Assembly: GCF_026151205.1 (NCBI RefSeq) | Contig: NC_087082.1 | Coordinates: forward strand, 4,588,908 to 4,652,907 | DNA: 64,000 nucleotides | Direction: 5' to 3' | Source: Bolinopsis microptera | Taxonomy: Eukaryota > Ctenophora > Tentaculata > Lobata > Bolinopsidae | Shown: piece after piece, positions 1-12,200 of the stretch | Numbering within the stretch: position 1 is the first letter of the stretch | Layout: every line of letters starts with the position of its first letter | Translations under genes and position numbers: made by a program | Notes under the pieces: generated by a model | Told to the model about the DNA's origin: nothing | Database searches by the model: none | What the model saw: the letters and a program-made list of their open reading frames with translations, nothing else

Positions 1-1217
1 TGTCAGCATTACTGCTTCTTGACTTCTCCAAGGCGTTTGACCTAGTAGATAGTGAGATACTGCTACATAAGCTGGAGCACTATGGTGTAAGAGGCCTTAG
101 CTTATCCTGGTTTGAGTCTTATCTAACTAACCGGAAACAGTATGTTCACGTCAACGGTTGCAGTTCAGAAAAAATGGGATTGGAACATGGAGTTCCTCAA
201 GGGTCCATTCTTGGTCCTATATTGTTCATTATTTACATAAACGACCTTGCAAATGTAAGCGATATAGCCCGTTATATTTTCTTCGCTGATGATGCAAACA
301 TCATCGTTTCTGCCGACACGTACACTGAACTGAACATGCGTGCAAACAGAGTTTTAAATACTGTACAGACATGGGTTAAAAACAACGGTCTTAAACTTAA
401 TGTAGGAAAAACTAAATACATGATATTCACTAACAGATTACCAGAGGATATAAATATTAGTATAGAAGGACAGCGACTAGTGAAAAGTGAACATGAACGT
501 TTTTTAGGTGTCATTATTGACTCAAAACTTAGCTGGAGCCAGCACATTAAACAGTTAAAGACTAAAATATCCAGAAATGCAGGCGTAATGATGAAACTTA
601 AAAGTTCCATTCCGAATAAAGCTCAAAAAATGCTATACAATAGTTTAATTCAATCTCACCTGTATTACTGCGCTACTGTTTGGGGTACTAAATCTTTAAA
701 TTCCATTCAGTCTTTATTCTCTGCTCAAAAGAAAGCTATTCGCGCCACTGATTCAGAATATCATAACTATTTTTACGACAAAGAAAAACGTAAACTACCA
801 TCTCACACAAAATCCATCTTCAACAAAATAGGAATTTTAGCTCTTCCTAATCTCATTGCTAAAAGCTGTCTAACTTTGATGCACAAGGTTTATATGGGAG
901 TAGCACCATCGAGTATCTGTAGTATATTTGAAAAATCACCGCTTAGACAAACGGAAAGGAGAAATCCAAAGTATTTTGAAATTAAGTTCAACAGATTACG
1001 GATCACCGATTATAGCATCTCTAACGTAGGACCACGATTATATAACAACACGATAAACGAAATAAATAAAATCCTTCCCTTCAACGTACCTAAGTTACAA
1101 GATAAGTTTATTAATTCATACAAGGACAACATTGTACGTTACTTACAGGACAAACAAAAACTTGACCTAGAAAACCTTTCGTGGACGGACAAGAACTTTG
1201 TCCTTTACAACTTTTAA
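1..1217 (+). CDS. LINE ORF2, reverse-transcriptase part, cut by window start
   Basis: Open from base 3 to a TAA at 1215-1217, so the 5' end lies outside the window. The frame starts in RT motif A (LLDFSKAFD, about 18-45), continues through VPQGSILGP (about 190-215) and the catalytic FADDANI (about 282-300), and then a long C-terminal tail. Non-LTR retrotransposon RTs copy their RNA at a nicked target in the nucleus. The visible part has no stops or frameshifts, so it is better preserved than several neighbours. Motif spacing and the 'GVRG' after motif A fit the CR1/Jockey-like assemblage; the exact clade is not assigned. The endonuclease and any ORF1 would be upstream of the window. Confidence 0.9.
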   Translation, partial: SALLLLDFSKAFDLVDSEILLHKLEHYGVRGLSLSWFESYLTNRKQYVHVNGCSSEKMGLEHGVPQGSILGPILFIIYINDLANVSDIARYIFFADDANIIVSADTYTELNMRANRVLNTVQTWVKNNGLKLNVGKTKYMIFTNRLPEDINISIEGQRLVKSEHERFLGVIIDSKLSWSQHIKQLKTKISRNAGVMMKLKSSIPNKAQKMLYNSLIQSHLYYCATVWGTKSLNSIQSLFSAQKKAIRATDSEYHNYFYDKEKRKLPSHTKSIFNKIGILALPNLIAKSCLTLMHKVYMGVAPSSICSIFEKSPLRQTERRNPKYFEIKFNRLRITDYSISNVGPRLYNNTINEINKILPFNVPKLQDKFINSYKDNIVRYLQDKQKLDLENLSWTDKNFVLYNF

Positions 1218-2139
1218 ACAAAATATTAGCAAAATATAACAGCTGTAAGAATCCTAAACGTTAGTGCAGTCAAATAAATGAACTGCGATAATGCATTTGA
1301 CAGTCAGTCACTGCAATTTATTCTGCAACTTATTTTTCAATTTTCACTGCCACACTTAGGCTTATCTTGCCTACACATTTTTTAAAACGAAATTCCTTGC
1401 GCACCGCGTACTAAAATTACTTGGATTTCTACCGCTTTGATAAATGACTACAAGAAGATGGGGAGTTAATATTGTTGATTTATATAATATAGATTATTTA
1501 TTCTTTAGTGTAGATTAACTTTATTTTTATATATTTTACCAAGTGTGAAGGATCAACCATACGTTATTGATATATTTTTGAAATATTTAACGATAAATTG
1601 ATATAATAATAAATGATTGTAATATTTTTATTGAGGCACATGCCACCCCATCGCGGGTTTACTACTACTATACATGTATATTTAGTCATGTGCACGCCAT
1701 TCATTACAAATGTTAGGTGTAAAACTGTTAACACAATAAACTGTAAACAAGGCTTTTTATTCATATTGTGTAAAATTAGTTATTAAATATTGAACACATT
1801 AGAAATATGTTACAAAAGGGACCAGCCTTGAAAACAGCTATAATATCGTTCCTTCTGTCGTATAACATGAGGAATAGGCCTGGAAACCCGAGGGTAAGGG
1901 TGAGGGCGAGGGAGCTAGAAGTTAGTAACTTTAGTAACTTTAGTAACTTAGCCTCATACTGTTAACGTTATACTTACAATCTTGCAGTTCATAAGACCAG
2001 ACGTGACGATATTGCCACATTCAGTGAGTAAGCGCTATTGTATTTAGTGGTACTGCCCGATATAAAGCAGCTGTCGGAAGACGAACACGTTTGAAAATAT
2101 CGGAAAGTTGAATGGCGCTGTATTACCGAGATTTAAAAG
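1218..2139. other. non-coding, probable LINE 3' region then unique sequence
   Basis: No supported gene. AT-rich DNA after the LINE stop is probably its 3' UTR, but no tail repeat or target duplication was found. A G-rich stretch lies at 1889-1915, and a short AACTTTAGT tandem repeat at about 1925-1950. The G-rich motif recurs in reverse complement near 32679-32717. Confidence 0.5.
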
Positions 2140-2211
2140 CTCCCCGACAAGGAATTGAACCCTGGTCGTCCGCGTGACAGGCGGAAATAATCACCACTAT
2201 ACTATTGAGGA
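2140..2211 (-). tRNA. tRNA-Asp(GUC)-like, degenerate
   Basis: Read on the minus strand, the sequence matches metazoan tRNA-Asp along its whole length: the D-arm GTATAGTGGT, a perfect five-pair anticodon stem (TCCGC/GCGGA) around loop CTGTCAC with anticodon GTC, and the T-loop GTTCAAT. A TTTT run follows directly and could end Pol III transcription. Against function, the acceptor stem has an A-C mismatch and the T-stem pairs poorly (CCAGG against TCCTT). I infer a tRNA pseudogene or a tRNA-derived SINE head rather than a working gene. No SINE body or tail was recognised. Confidence 0.72.
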
Positions 2212-2974
2212 GACGGTCCACATTTATTGCTAAATTTTATCAAATTCGAATAAGTCATCTCCAACCGGCTGTGGTATTTATCAAATATTTTCATTATTGT
2301 TTCTTTTTCTCTTAAAACTGGTACGATGTACATTGTACATGTACCTACAATTACATGTTTATAAAGTATGTAACACAACATGTACCATAATGTTATCAGC
2401 AACGCATTTAGCCAATGCTATTTTGATACCAAACCACTACTGTCTGTAATTTCTGCGACTAAAAATAGCTTACACACGCAAATACAGCGTGCTAGGAAAC
2501 GTCCTGTCTGTACTATTTAATGCAAACTGCAGGCAAAATACTGGGCTCTCCTAACGTATCACATTAGAGAAAATGTAAAACATGCTGTGTACTGTAGCCT
2601 CGTTATAATTGGGAAGCTTTGAGACTTAGCACACATTAACATATTATCATTAACTGACATAATGCAGGAGACTAAGGATGTATGTAGAAAGACTAAGGAT
2701 GTGTGTAGAATGGTTGTACAAGTTAACAATGTGTGTTCAATGAATCAGGCGACTATTCAATTGTCGTAGAAATTTGCAGCCAATATTTAAGTCAATATAA
2801 GAATATAACAGTCAATAGAGTCATAATCACAGAATCCAAATATCTACATATATACCGAATCTTTCATCCGACAAATCTTTTGTCACTTATCCCTACATAT
2901 AGAAATCATACATTCAACTATTGAAGTGATAAGTGATAACCAGAGTATCCACATAGAAAGCCAGATATATCGAG
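2212..2974. other. non-coding stretch
   Basis: AT-rich DNA without a supportable gene. The only structure noted is a small direct repeat of GACTAAGGATGTRTGTAGAA near 2670-2710. Short open frames here have no recognisable protein features. Confidence 0.5.
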
Positions 2975-3494
2975 GTTTTTTGATTGAAATAAATTTTCGT
3001 GCACATACAGAATGAATGGTTAATAATTTAATATATATGTAGACCAAGCTCTGTGCACGGGATGCTTCCTGGAAGAATCCAGTTCTTTTAGCGGGGCACC
3101 CTACCTAAAGCCAAATTGAGATATAATAACTACATTCCTAGAGAAATAATCAGAAATCGAATACCAATCAAATAATATGATATATATGAGTAGTAACCAT
3201 ATTTACTATGCAAAATGCCCCAACCACATAGTGTAAATTTATATAGAATTCAAATTCCATATCATCATTAAACCTCAATACCTAGTCAATATAATAGCCC
3301 AAGCAAAATTAAATAACTTCTTATATACCTTACTGTCATACTACAAATTAATTAAACATTTGAAATCTGTTGACCAGAGAATAAATTTCTAAGCCTAATG
3401 CAAGTGAAATAATTTAGATGCAATAATGAATGCCTAATGTGAGTATCATTTGTCAATGTCCTTGTAAAAAAGTCTGTACAAGAGATATGAGTAA
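2975..3494 (-). mobile_element. 3' UTR and tail of the minus-strand LINE
   Basis: This region lies downstream (minus sense) of the 3495-6497 frame. About 130 bp at 2975-3112 recur in the opposite orientation at 34902-35036, ending in the same TTTCAATCAAAAA tail. The shared end marks the 3' terminus of the LINE near 2975. A related box (a GGATG start and a CCACCCTA end) is also in the fragment inserted at 23632-23976. The shared tail suggests template recognition by the RT; that is inference. Confidence 0.75.
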
Positions 3495-6400
3495 CTAATA
3501 TAGAAGAAAAAACAGGAAGTTGTCGTCTGTTGTTATAGATGATAGTAGCTGTTTCTTATACGAATCACTAAAGCTTTTAACATCGGGCAGATTTCGTAGA
3601 TCTGTTGGAACATTATTCCAACATTTTGCCCCCAAGTATTGAAAGTTTTTATGTGATGTTGATCTATTGACATAAAGGTTGCAGCTTTCGCCGCTCCTAC
3701 TACCTCCTGATATGTAACTAAATTTGTTCATAAAGTTTGTAGGACAATTGTCATGGATGATTCTAAACATATAATTTGACAGATGGAGTTGTCGTCTAAG
3801 ATGGAGTGGTAACCATTTCATGTCTCTATAAACATTAAGGCTGCTCTCTGTTTTTGGAACGTTGAGAGCTATTTTGGCTACCTTTTTGTACAGAGTGTCA
3901 AGTTCAGCAAGTTTTGTCTTGCCAGCTCTACAATAGATCGTGTCTAAATAATCGAATTGTGGCAACATGAGTGCATTGGCAAACATTTTCCTATATTTAA
4001 TGGGTAGCAGTGCTTTACTTCTATACATGGCACCAATTCTCTTCATGACCTTCCTAATAATATAATCTACATGGCTTTTGAAGTTTAATTTACTATCTAG
4101 AATGAGGCCAAGATATTTTGTCTCTTTGCACTCCTTGATTGTGAAAGTTACCTCATTACAATCAATGGTTATTTCATCATGTTGGTCAACAGAATCAAAC
4201 AATAGGAATTCAGTCTTCTTTTCATTGAGTGATAATTTATTAACACTGAGCCATTTAAAGATTGTCATAAGTTCTATTTTCATGTTTATAAATGTGCTTC
4301 TGCAGGTTTGATCAAAGAATAGTGCACCATCATCTGCAAATAGAAAGGGCTTAGATAGGTTACAGGCATAAATGATGTCATTTATGAAGATACTAAATAA
4401 TATAGGCCCAATGATGCTTCCTTGTGGTACACCACTCAGAACTTCTAAAAATGAGCTTAGATTGCCATTGATCCTAGTGCATTGATATCTACAAGATAAG
4501 AAGTTCTTAAACCAGGTTAAAGCAATGCCACCAATTCCATAATATGCCAATTTTTGAAGCAATATTTCATGATTCACTGTGTCAAAGGCCTTCTTAAGAT
4601 CAAGAAAGATGATTCCTGGTTTATAAGACTTAGATTTACTCATATATATTTCGTCCATCAGATCGTACATCAGATAAGTTGTGGAGTGATTTTTCCGAAA
4701 GCCATATTGATGCCGGATGAAAAGTTTGTTCTCTTCCATGTAATCAGTGAGTTGCTTGCCGACAAAGTGTTCTATAAGTTTTCCTACAAGTGGAAGGATG
4801 GATATTGGCCTGTAATTATTAGGATCATCTTTCATTCCTGCCTTATGGATGGGAGTTACTCTAGCTTTTTTACAAAGGGTTGGTACAACACCTGTATTAA
4901 GGCTCAGATTGACAATGTGGGTCAGTGGCTCAACTATGTGTGGTACAGCTTGCTTAAGTAAAAATAGAGGCACATTGTCATATGAGGCCTTGTCATTCTT
5001 GAGCGTTTCGACATACATTAGGATATCAGTTTCATTTATTTCTTGGAATCTATCAAATGAGATATTAGAAGTTCTAGGAGGTAAAAAATCTGTAAAACTA
5101 ACTCTTTCAATATTGGGGGCCTGATTTTGTAATCTTGATCCAACATTTGCAAAATGAAAGTTAAATAGCTCAGGATCATTCTCATTGATAGTTTGACAAT
5201 TAGTTGTACCAGGGGTCATATTTGATGCCAGTTTGATAGTTTTCCATATCCCTTTAAGATCATTCTTGGCACTTTTAACTTGTAGATCATCGATTACATT
5301 AGCCTTTTTGCAGGTTTTAGCTAATTTATTTCTAATATTTCTCTGAATCTTGTAGCAATCCCAGGCCTCATTACACTTTATACATTTGCTACATGTACCA
5401 CATTTATTGCAATTTCCATTGTCTCTCTTATCCTTCTTTTTACGGAATTTCTTTAGAAGAAAATGTGTATGATTAATGGCATATAAAAGTTCAGTAGAAG
5501 GTTTATGTATGAACTTTTCATGCCTTTCTATGGTCTTGCAAGGGAAGAAGGTTGCATATGCCTGTTCAATATGATGACAAAGGCCAGCTGTGATAGCTTC
5601 AACATCTGTACTTTCCAATAGTGGACTGTAATCAGAACAGGTGTCTAGATAGTCTAAGAATTGTTTAACATTACGTTTACAATGATTTCTAATTTCAACC
5701 TTCTCAAATTTAGGAGCTATAGGTACTTTACAATCTATCTCACACATAATAGCTTGATGATCTCCAATACGTTCATCAAGAACAGAAGATTGGACAAAAT
5801 CTGCATAACAGTTAGTGAATATTACATCAATAGTAGTCTGGGTAACATTGTCTCCACGTTTAGCAACTCTAGTTATCCCTTGAATGGTTTGAACTAGATT
5901 GTAACATCTCAAGGTCATATCTAATTGTTTGTACTGGGTGGATGAGATATTATTCTGGTCAATGTTTATATCCCCAATCCAGATAACCTTTTTCCCATTC
6001 AATTTTTTCATGCAAAAATGAATGTATTCAATAAAGTTATCAACACTGCAATAATTTCCAGAGCGATAGAAGCAGCAAACATTGATCTTGCTATTCTTAA
6101 GCTTCACCCATAATGCTTCAATGTTATCAAGCTTACTATCCATAACTAATTCTGTGTAAGCTAGTTTTTTGTTTATCATTAAGCCACAACCACCCCTAGA
6201 ACTGTTTGGCCTGTCGCATCGCATAAGGTTGAAGGAGGAAGGAATATTTATGGTGTCTGTGTCAATAGTATCATTAAGATTCATCTCATTTAGGGAAAGT
6301 ATGTCTAATTTATGATCTCTAATAAGTTGGGAAAGTTCATTACTTTTAGCTAAATTGAGAAGCCCTCCTTGAATGTTACAATGACCAATGCAGAGGTTGT

Positions 6401-6497
6401 GAAACCTATCAGCTGCATTATTAAAATTTGTCATCTTGTGACCCGGTATAGAGAGGCACGGTATATAGCGGTTTGAATGAATTATACATGTTCCCAC
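3495..6497 (-). CDS. LINE ORF2, uninterrupted endonuclease plus reverse transcriptase
   Basis: A single 1000-residue frame. Residues about 33-255 form an APE-type endonuclease: GHCNIQGG, the acidic SLNEMNL, WIGDINID, and the C-terminal GDHQAIM corresponding to the SDH motif. Residues about 360-385 carry a cysteine cluster (CNKCGTCSKCIKC) between the endonuclease and RT. The RT follows: NYRPISILPLVGK (about 565), FLDLKKAFDTVNH (about 640), SGVPQGSIIGPILF (about 695) and FLFADDGALFF (about 725), then a C-terminal domain. No stop or frameshift is seen and all catalytic boxes look intact, so the copy may be young or recently active. Two starts are possible: the ATG at 6497, or the one 21 codons in. 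No ORF1 is found upstream on the minus strand, so the copy is either 5'-truncated or lacks one. CR1/Jockey-like; clade not assigned. Confidence 0.93.
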   Translation of the reverse strand: MGTCIIHSNRYIPCLSIPGHKMTNFNNAADRFHNLCIGHCNIQGGLLNLAKSNELSQLIRDHKLDILSLNEMNLNDTIDTDTINIPSSFNLMRCDRPNSSRGGCGLMINKKLAYTELVMDSKLDNIEALWVKLKNSKINVCCFYRSGNYCSVDNFIEYIHFCMKKLNGKKVIWIGDINIDQNNISSTQYKQLDMTLRCYNLVQTIQGITRVAKRGDNVTQTTIDVIFTNCYADFVQSSVLDERIGDHQAIMCEIDCKVPIAPKFEKVEIRNHCKRNVKQFLDYLDTCSDYSPLLESTDVEAITAGLCHHIEQAYATFFPCKTIERHEKFIHKPSTELLYAINHTHFLLKKFRKKKDKRDNGNCNKCGTCSKCIKCNEAWDCYKIQRNIRNKLAKTCKKANVIDDLQVKSAKNDLKGIWKTIKLASNMTPGTTNCQTINENDPELFNFHFANVGSRLQNQAPNIERVSFTDFLPPRTSNISFDRFQEINETDILMYVETLKNDKASYDNVPLFLLKQAVPHIVEPLTHIVNLSLNTGVVPTLCKKARVTPIHKAGMKDDPNNYRPISILPLVGKLIEHFVGKQLTDYMEENKLFIRHQYGFRKNHSTTYLMYDLMDEIYMSKSKSYKPGIIFLDLKKAFDTVNHEILLQKLAYYGIGGIALTWFKNFLSCRYQCTRINGNLSSFLEVLSGVPQGSIIGPILFSIFINDIIYACNLSKPFLFADDGALFFDQTCRSTFINMKIELMTIFKWLSVNKLSLNEKKTEFLLFDSVDQHDEITIDCNEVTFTIKECKETKYLGLILDSKLNFKSHVDYIIRKVMKRIGAMYRSKALLPIKYRKMFANALMLPQFDYLDTIYCRAGKTKLAELDTLYKKVAKIALNVPKTESSLNVYRDMKWLPLHLRRQLHLSNYMFRIIHDNCPTNFMNKFSYISGGSRSGESCNLYVNRSTSHKNFQYLGAKCWNNVPTDLRNLPDVKSFSDSYKKQLLSSITTDDNFLFFLLY

Positions 6498-7218
6498 TTA
6501 TATACAGATCAGGCAATGTACAAGTTAAAACGAATTATGTAAATAGATTACAGATTTGTCAAATTACCTGGATATTTATTTTTGTCTACATTGTACATGA
6601 ATTAAAAACACTGAGCACATTATCAGATCTATTAAACACTTACCAAGAGCATAGAGCACATTGTCGTCTTCAGTCCCATCCAGGAGGGGAGCAGCTAGGC
6701 CATGTCCACGTCCTTTCTGTGGAGGCTGGAGAGAAGGGAAAACCCAGGCACATGGAATCCACTGGAAAACCCATCGCCAGTCCATAAAACTAGGGAATGA
6801 TGGGGACATTATACTCTTAAACATTATATCAAAAGTTTGTTCGCCATGACACCTGATGTGTCCACATCCCGATTTACCACAAACCCCAACTTACTGCCGC
6901 CACTTCCTTCCCCAAATCAGGAATTAACATGTGAACAATCAAAACCCTGTCTACCGAGGCTCCATTGTTCCCACCGTATTCCAAACCATACTTTAGACAC
7001 GGAAATTTTATCCCTAACTTAATAGATATTATTATCAGCCATTGGTATATTTATTCGACTGAGTTTTTAGTGTGGTGACTTGGATTGCTTAAATAGAACA
7101 ATACAAAACAACACAAGCTGGTCAACCAAGAATAGTGATAGAGGTAGCCCTGGTGGTTGCATAATCCTTACGGTCTGCCCTCTCCAAAATCAGCCTGCTT
7201 ACCCATTGTACCATTTAG
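6498..7218. other. non-coding, with a short GC-rich island
   Basis: No gene supported. Bases about 6650-6790 are richer in GC than their surroundings and open in two frames, but neither product shows a known motif. No ORF1 for the adjoining minus-strand LINE was recognised here. Confidence 0.4.
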
Positions 7219-8828
7219 CTTGTTATAAGTAAGCTTAATAATAGCAAGGGTACGTATTATTCTCCTAGGGTCCTCAAACTTTTAGCTACCACTTTAAGTC
7301 CTTTACTGGCTGATATTTTTAATAAATGTGCAAATGAAGGTTATTTTCCGAAAGAATTAAAAGCAGCAAAAATAATTCCTTTGTATAAGAATAAAGGATC
7401 TATTTCTGATATAAGCAATTATCGTCCTATTTCAATGTTACCTTTTTTTGCTAAGATTTTCGAGAAGTTAATACATAAAAACGTATCTGATTTCTTTAAT
7501 AAGCACAATCTTTTCTGTGATAATCAGTTTGGTTTCTGCAGTAAGCACTCAACCTTTCATGCACTTGTTTCAGCAGTAGAAAATCTTCATGATGCTATCG
7601 ATAATAAGAATTTTACATTAGGTATATTTATAGATTTTTCCAAAGCTTTCGATACAGTGCGGCATAATATCTTGTTAGAAAAGCTGGAGAACTATGGTAT
7701 TCGAGGAAATGTCATTAAATTATTAAACAGTTATTTATCAGATCGGTTTCAGTATGTTAGCTATTATATGGGGGATTCGAAAGTTGTCTCTTGAAAATAA
7801 CCTGTGGTATTCCACAGGGGTCAGTGTTAGGCCCCCTGCTCTTCATTATTTTTATCAATGATTTGGCAAATATTTGTGAGTTAGCTAAATTTATCCTCTT
7901 TGCAGATGATTTAAACCTTTTTCTTCAAAATAAAGACCGAAATTTACTCTACAAAAATGCTAATGAGGTATTATCAAAGATTCACGACTATTGCTGCTTA
8001 AATAGGTTAATCATTAATTTTGAAAAATGCTGTTTTATGGAATTCGGAAGTAGTAAAGTTCCTAAGAATCAAAAGTTTGTTGGAATGCTTAACAACCAGT
8101 TTAATCAAGTGAATAAGTGTAAATTTTTGGGAGTCATTATTAATTCTAATTTAACGTGGAATGATCATATTACCAATGTAATAACGCAAGTTTCAAAATC
8201 TTGCGGATCACTCTACTCCATAAGTTCTATAGTGCCAGCCAAAGTGTTAAGACAAGTATATATTTCACTTGTTCAACCATATTTAATGTATTGTATACCA
8301 CTGTGGGGTGCTGTTTTTCACCATCCTTTGCTGCAAAAACTGTTTGTGTTGCAGAAAAAATGTATTCGTATTGTGAGTAGAAAAACAATAAAGATTGATC
8401 ACAAGTTTCAACATACGAAACCAATGTTCTTTCGTTTGAAATTATTAACCTTGTTTAACTTATTTACATACTTTACTGGATGTATTGCAATGAGGCTACT
8501 TAAAGAACAAATTCCTGTTGATGTTTATCGCCGGTTTAGCAAGTCAAGTAGATCATGCAGACTTCTATATCCTAAATTCTCAATGTCTAAGACCAAGAAT
8601 AGTAATTTTGTTTTTAATGCATCCAAAATTTTAAATTATCTCCTTGATCATGATGTACCGTATCATATTTTGTCAATTTCACTATTTAAAAAGAGATTTA
8701 AGAACCATTTGCTTCATATACAAAACCTAGGGCTAAATGGGGATCATGGATGGCTACCATGTAATCACGATATCTTCTCGAATGTATCAATTTCATTTTT
8801 TTTATTTTTTGTGTTATTTTTTACTTGA
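7219..8828 (+). pseudogene. 5'-truncated LINE, RT domain with one frameshift
   Basis: Similarity to LINE RTs begins near 7255 (PRVLKLLATTLSPLLADIF). The RT motifs are NYRPISMLPFFAK (about 7418), FIDFSKAFDTV (about 7630), CGIPQGSVLGPLLF (about 7803) and FILFADDLNLF (about 7890). The first part is in frame 1 and the rest in frame 3; the switch falls at 7785-7800, just before the PQGS motif, so the copy cannot make a full RT. The endonuclease is absent, which fits normal 5' truncation during insertion. The C-terminal domain runs to a stop near 8828. CR1/Jockey-like, distinct from the minus-strand copy at 3495-6497. Confidence 0.88.
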
Positions 8829-9216
8829 GATCTCATATCATAAAATTTTACCATCGCGATACGGGTATTAATTTACCTCCCAGCGGTGAGACACCGCTTC
8901 CCTCCATCGCCATGTTTGAAGCTCTCCCATCATCTGTTCTACTTCAGAGGGAAGTGATTTATTTTATATTTTAAAATTGTTATTATTCCAGTATAACAAA
9001 TAAATTTTCTAATCGTGTAAAATCGTGTAAATCGTGCTTGATTTCAGAGGTGGCTATTGAGGGTGTCTAGGCGTCCCTGGATGCCCTCAAATTATTATCT
9101 GGTGGCTGGTGCTTGAAAATAGAAATAGTAATAGTATTTGGAAATATCTAATCGTGATATAAAGCTTCTTATTCTACTCAAAGGTTTGAATGTAAGCGCT
9201 TGCATGATCTTTGTGA
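8829..9216 (+). mobile_element. 3' UTR and short-repeat tail of the preceding LINE
   Basis: After the RT stop comes an AT-rich 3' region. Near 9010-9040 it ends in short direct repeats of AATCGTGTAA, typical of the microsatellite-like tails of CR1-type LINEs. From there to 9216 the sequence has frequent stops in all plus-strand frames. Target duplications were not identified. Confidence 0.55.
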
Positions 9217-12200
9217 AATCATGTTGTAGGGTGTCCAATCCTCGTTTGGACACCTCAGTCACGCACCAAGACCGCAGCAACCCCCAACCGTACAGCAAAG
9301 GATATAGCAAAGGACCCAGCCAAAAAGGCCCCGAAGAAAGCCACCAAATCAGGAGAAACCTCGAAACCGGACATCAGGTATGATAAATGTCCCTGTGGAA
9401 CTAGTGATAAAACCTCATGGATTATTGATTGTACCTCTTGCCCTCAAACCTGGCACAGCAATTGTTGTAATCTAAAAGGTATTTCCGAACAGTTTGTTAC
9501 ACAGATAGAGGATTGGCTCTGTCCGCTTTGTTTCAGTGCCCCTGGCGTGACCATCCGTAACAACCAACAGATCGAGACTTTACTTCTCAATATGTCTAAT
9601 CTGAGGAATAAAAACATTGATCTTGAAGAAACTGTCATGAAAATGGAGGAGAAACTAACTTCGCTGATATCCAACACAAACGATCTCGGAGCTACCACCA
9701 AGACCATTTCTGAGAGAATACTCAAGCTAGGAGACATTGAGCTACATATTCAACATCGGACCCTCCAAGAAGGTCAGGTTGATGAGAAACTTAAAACTAT
9801 GAAAAATCAGATCACTGAGCTTCAGTCTAGTATGGATGACCTTAAGAAATCAACTGCCTCCTCAAGCAGCCCTCAAATCACCCAAGCACCATCAAGCTCT
9901 CAGCCCTGGGTCCATCCTAGTCGTGTCACACCACCCACCCACCCACTCACCCACCCACCCACAGTTGTCCCTGAACCCACAACTACCATAGAGCACAATC
10001 AGAAAAGCTTCACCGACCTCAAACTAGAATTCATCAATGAAGATACAGCCTCAAATATCACCACATCACTAGAGTCATTGTCATTTGTGTCTGAATCAGG
10101 CCGCTCAACTGTTGCATTCGGAGCTCCTTACACGTATACAGGTTCCAAATCTGGTGCCGATGCAACCCCAATCCCCCTGGTGCTTCAGCCGATACTGGAG
10201 AAAATCAATGTCCTACAAAAGGAATTATTCTACGAACAGCACCCCACCTTCAAGTCACATCCTGAGAGGCATCCTTCACCTCCTGTCATCAATTCATGTC
10301 TCATAAATAGGTACGAAGGCCCTAATAGTTCACTTCCCAGCCACTCAGACGACGAGCCCACTAGTATAGATGTCGAATCATCCATTTTCACACTGTCCCT
10401 CGGCCAAGAATGCTCCATCCAGTTCCTTGACAAAAAGTCTGGTGTCAAGTCTGACCTAACATCCACCCACCGATCACTCTATCATATGACAAGAAAATCA
10501 CAAGACTTTTTCACTCATTCAATTCCAGAAGGTAACGTCACCCAGGACATCAGATATAGCCTCACGTTCAGATCAGTTAACTGGAAGAACAAAAACTCTA
10601 CAATCTTGATAGGAGATTCAAATACAGGAATGCTCAAGTTTGGGACTAATAAACGTAATACATTTGGTGAACTCATGCCTGGCCTTAAAGAATGGGCGCC
10701 TATAATCAACAACATTGACCCTTACAGCTGTCAATCCTACAGCAATGTTGTTATCATGTGCGGGATAAATGATATAAAGCAACCTCAAAGTAACGTCAGA
10801 AGTGTATGTAGTTCGCTGTTAACAAAAATAAAAGAAATTAAGCTGCTGAACCCTAAATGTTTTGTTTATGTTTGCCCGCTGCTTCCTACTAAAATTGCTG
10901 ATTTGAATAGAAAAGTTAACTTGTTTAATGAACTGCTGACGAACGGTCTTACATCTATGAGTTCTGGTGTTCAGAGTGTGCAAGGTTTTAATGGCTTTGC
11001 TGATCATTATGGCATGTTGGTCCATCAATTGTCCAAGACAGTTGATCGACAAAACAGGCCTGACACGCTTCACCTTAACGAACTAGGTGCTAGGGTCCTT
11101 GCTGGCCTAATTAAACAAACCATATTTTCCAGGCTCCACCGAGGAGTTGATAAACGAAGAGGACCGACTAGCAGAGCTGACGGAAAGACCCTTCAGTTCA
11201 GTTGCCAGAGGAGGAGGCGGGTACAGTTACCAGGTATGGTAACTTTCTCAAATAAGGAAAAATGCAGTCACTGCCTTAAGAGCTTATGTTTAGGTCAAAA
11301 ATTTGTTGAATGTTTTAAATGTAATTGCATTATACATGAAAAATGTTTCAAAAACTCTGAAGCAACCGTGATCAACTCAAATTACTTTTGTAATCAGTGC
11401 AAAGCGCTAATCCTTAAACAGTACAACCCGTTTAAAGATATGATTAGTAAGTCGGATAACAATAACAACGACCCCTTGATTCTGAAAATGTCACAAGTTC
11501 TAGAATATTGTAAGCCTTACTCCACCAACAAATTTAATAACGAACTTAGTGCCGATCTTCATAAAAATGGTGGCTCTTTCTTCCTGAATATCGACGGCAA
11601 TAAAAGCAACTTCGACCATCTCATATCTGAATTAGAGTGCCTCAAACACAATTTCCCTATCATAGGCCTTGCCGAAACCAATATTAGCCCAGAAGAGAGT
11701 TCCGTTTACCCTATTAATGGATTCAATAGTTTCTACCAGACTACAATGCATAACAAATCGAAAGGAACGGGCGTTGCAGTTTATGTTCACAATGCTTTTA
11801 ATGCAGTCGTTAATGTAGATGTATCAAACGTCACCAGTAATTTAGAAAGCCTCTTTGTGACTATTCATCAAGAATCTAAAACTATAAACGTAGGAGTAAT
11901 CTATAGACCCCCTAGTGGAGACATTGACGAGTTTCTCGCTGAGCTACAAGTAATTATGGGTAAACTCCCAAAGTTAAATGTACATGTAATGGGTGATTTT
12001 AATATTAACCTCCATAACGGCAATAGAAGATGCACACAAGAATTAGAAAACATAATGCTCGGATTAGGGTACTCACCAACGATATCTATCCAAACACACG
12101 AAAAGCCTGGATGTAAACCATCCTGTATTGATAATATTTTCACTAATGAAATCGAAAGCACGTTGTTTACAGGAACGTTGCAACTCAATGTTTCTCACCA

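Noticed and set aside
1564-2924. Four short open frames in the AT-rich region
   Set aside because: Low length, no motifs, overlapping repeats or a tRNA-like sequence.
6576-6824. Minus-strand frame upstream of the intact LINE, considered as ORF1
   Set aside because: Lacks a zinc finger, coiled coil, RRM or esterase signature and has atypical composition.
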